Origin: JBBREP01 sp963716525
Lineage (GTDB): Bacteria > Actinomycetota > Acidimicrobiia > IMCC26256 > PALSA-610
Reading direction: 5' to 3'
DNA length: 64,000 nucleotides
Assembly (NCBI GenBank): GCA_963716525.1
Contig: OY970315.1
Coordinates: 3,100,001-3,164,000, forward strand
The position numbers and the translations under genes were made by a program. The notes below the pieces were generated by a model. It saw nothing but the letters and a program-made list of their open reading frames with translations. It ran no database searches and was not told the DNA's origin. Positions 63,822 through 64,000 of the stretch are shown here, in pieces; positions within the stretch are counted from its first letter, which is position 1; each line of letters begins with the position of its first letter.

Positions 63822-64000
63822 CGGGAACGACGATGCCGCCCGCGATGCGGACGAGCAAGGGGTCGATGAACGCGACCTGCGGGTTGGCGAAGCTCTGCGG
63901 CTCGGACATGTTCCCGGTGTGCAGCTCGGCCCGCACCGTGACATCGAGCCCGTGCTCGGTCCAGTGGATGAGGTGACCGGTGGAGTTGAAGTACTCGTAG
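63796..64000 (-). CDS. Hypothetical protein, C-terminal end (partial, convergent with aspS)
   Basis: A minus-strand frame enters from the right edge of the window and stops at TGA (63798-63796). It codes for 67 protein-like residues (Y-E-Y-F-N-S-T-G-H-L-I-H-W-T-E-H-G-L-D-V-T-V near the start; N-P-Q-V-A-F-I-D-P-L-L-V-R-I-A-G-G-I-V). I do not recognise the family. The start lies outside the window. It overlaps the end of aspS by 26 bases; the plus strand has no frame here. Confidence 0.5.
   Translation of the reverse strand, partial: YEYFNSTGHLIHWTEHGLDVTVRAELHTGNMSEPQSFANPQVAFIDPLLVRIAGGIVVPARTASGGS

Overview
The window is about 64 kb of very GC-rich DNA packed with short-spaced or overlapping genes, many starting at GTG. 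Gene order follows the actinobacterial core. It contains the end of the division/cell-wall cluster without ftsA (murD-ftsW-murG-murC-murB-ftsQ-ftsZ-yggS-sepF-yggT-divIVA), then ileS, lspA-rluD and dnaE, a thrS-HIT-pgsA-acyltransferase-pimA lipid block, pdxS-pdxT-yebC, and ruvC-ruvA-ruvB-yajC-secD-secF-apt-rel-hisS-aspS. An F420-dependent reductase gene, an MshC-like ligase (mycothiol) and phosphatidylinositol-mannoside genes fit Actinomycetota. Secreted proteins with repeated G-Y-W-L/V-V-A-A-D-G-type units suggest class Acidimicrobiia. That class assignment is inference.

Layout. 1-8690: peptidoglycan precursor and divisome genes. 8692-9110: a 43-bp tandem repeat array and a perfect hairpin. 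9156-17600: divIVA, ileS (minus strand), a secreted L,D-transpeptidase, a DksA/TraR-type zinc-finger protein with a histone-like tail, lspA, rluD. 17760-26090: secreted S15-type hydrolase, Rrf2 regulator, phosphodiesterase, dnaE, F420 reductase. 26216-37023: mshC-like ligase, thrS, HIT protein, mscL and EF-G2 (both minus), and the PI/PIM lipid genes. 37120-41924: lemA, htpX, a DUF3048 lipoprotein, pdxS, pdxT, yebC. 41938-46610: a surface protein and a coxS-coxM-mocA-coxG group lying between yebC and ruvC. 46621-53646: ruvCAB, a crotonase, yajC-secD-secF. 53720-57766: two secreted proteins. 57906-64000: apt, rel, hisS, aspS and the end of a convergent gene.

The most unusual thing here is a 41-45 bp palindromic repeat family (core GAGCCGCAGGCGAGC followed by GGGGGTGG). 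It forms arrays after yggT, inside the 3' end of ruvC and between ruvA and ruvB, and single copies sit in frame inside ileS and dnaE. Its unit has no stop codon in any of six frames and its end supplies a purine-rich sequence just before the ruvA and ruvB start codons. It resembles in behaviour the protein-inserting palindromic elements known from Rickettsia.

Many genes appear to start leaderless: a TANNNT -10 hexamer lies about 6-10 nt before the start codon. In one case two such hexamers form the arms of a perfect inverted repeat serving both ileS and the transpeptidase gene.

Twelve genes, several of them essential, are each broken by one small indel, while both parts remain well conserved. 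I read most of these as sequence or assembly errors and annotate those genes across the break (yggS as its clean reading frame only).
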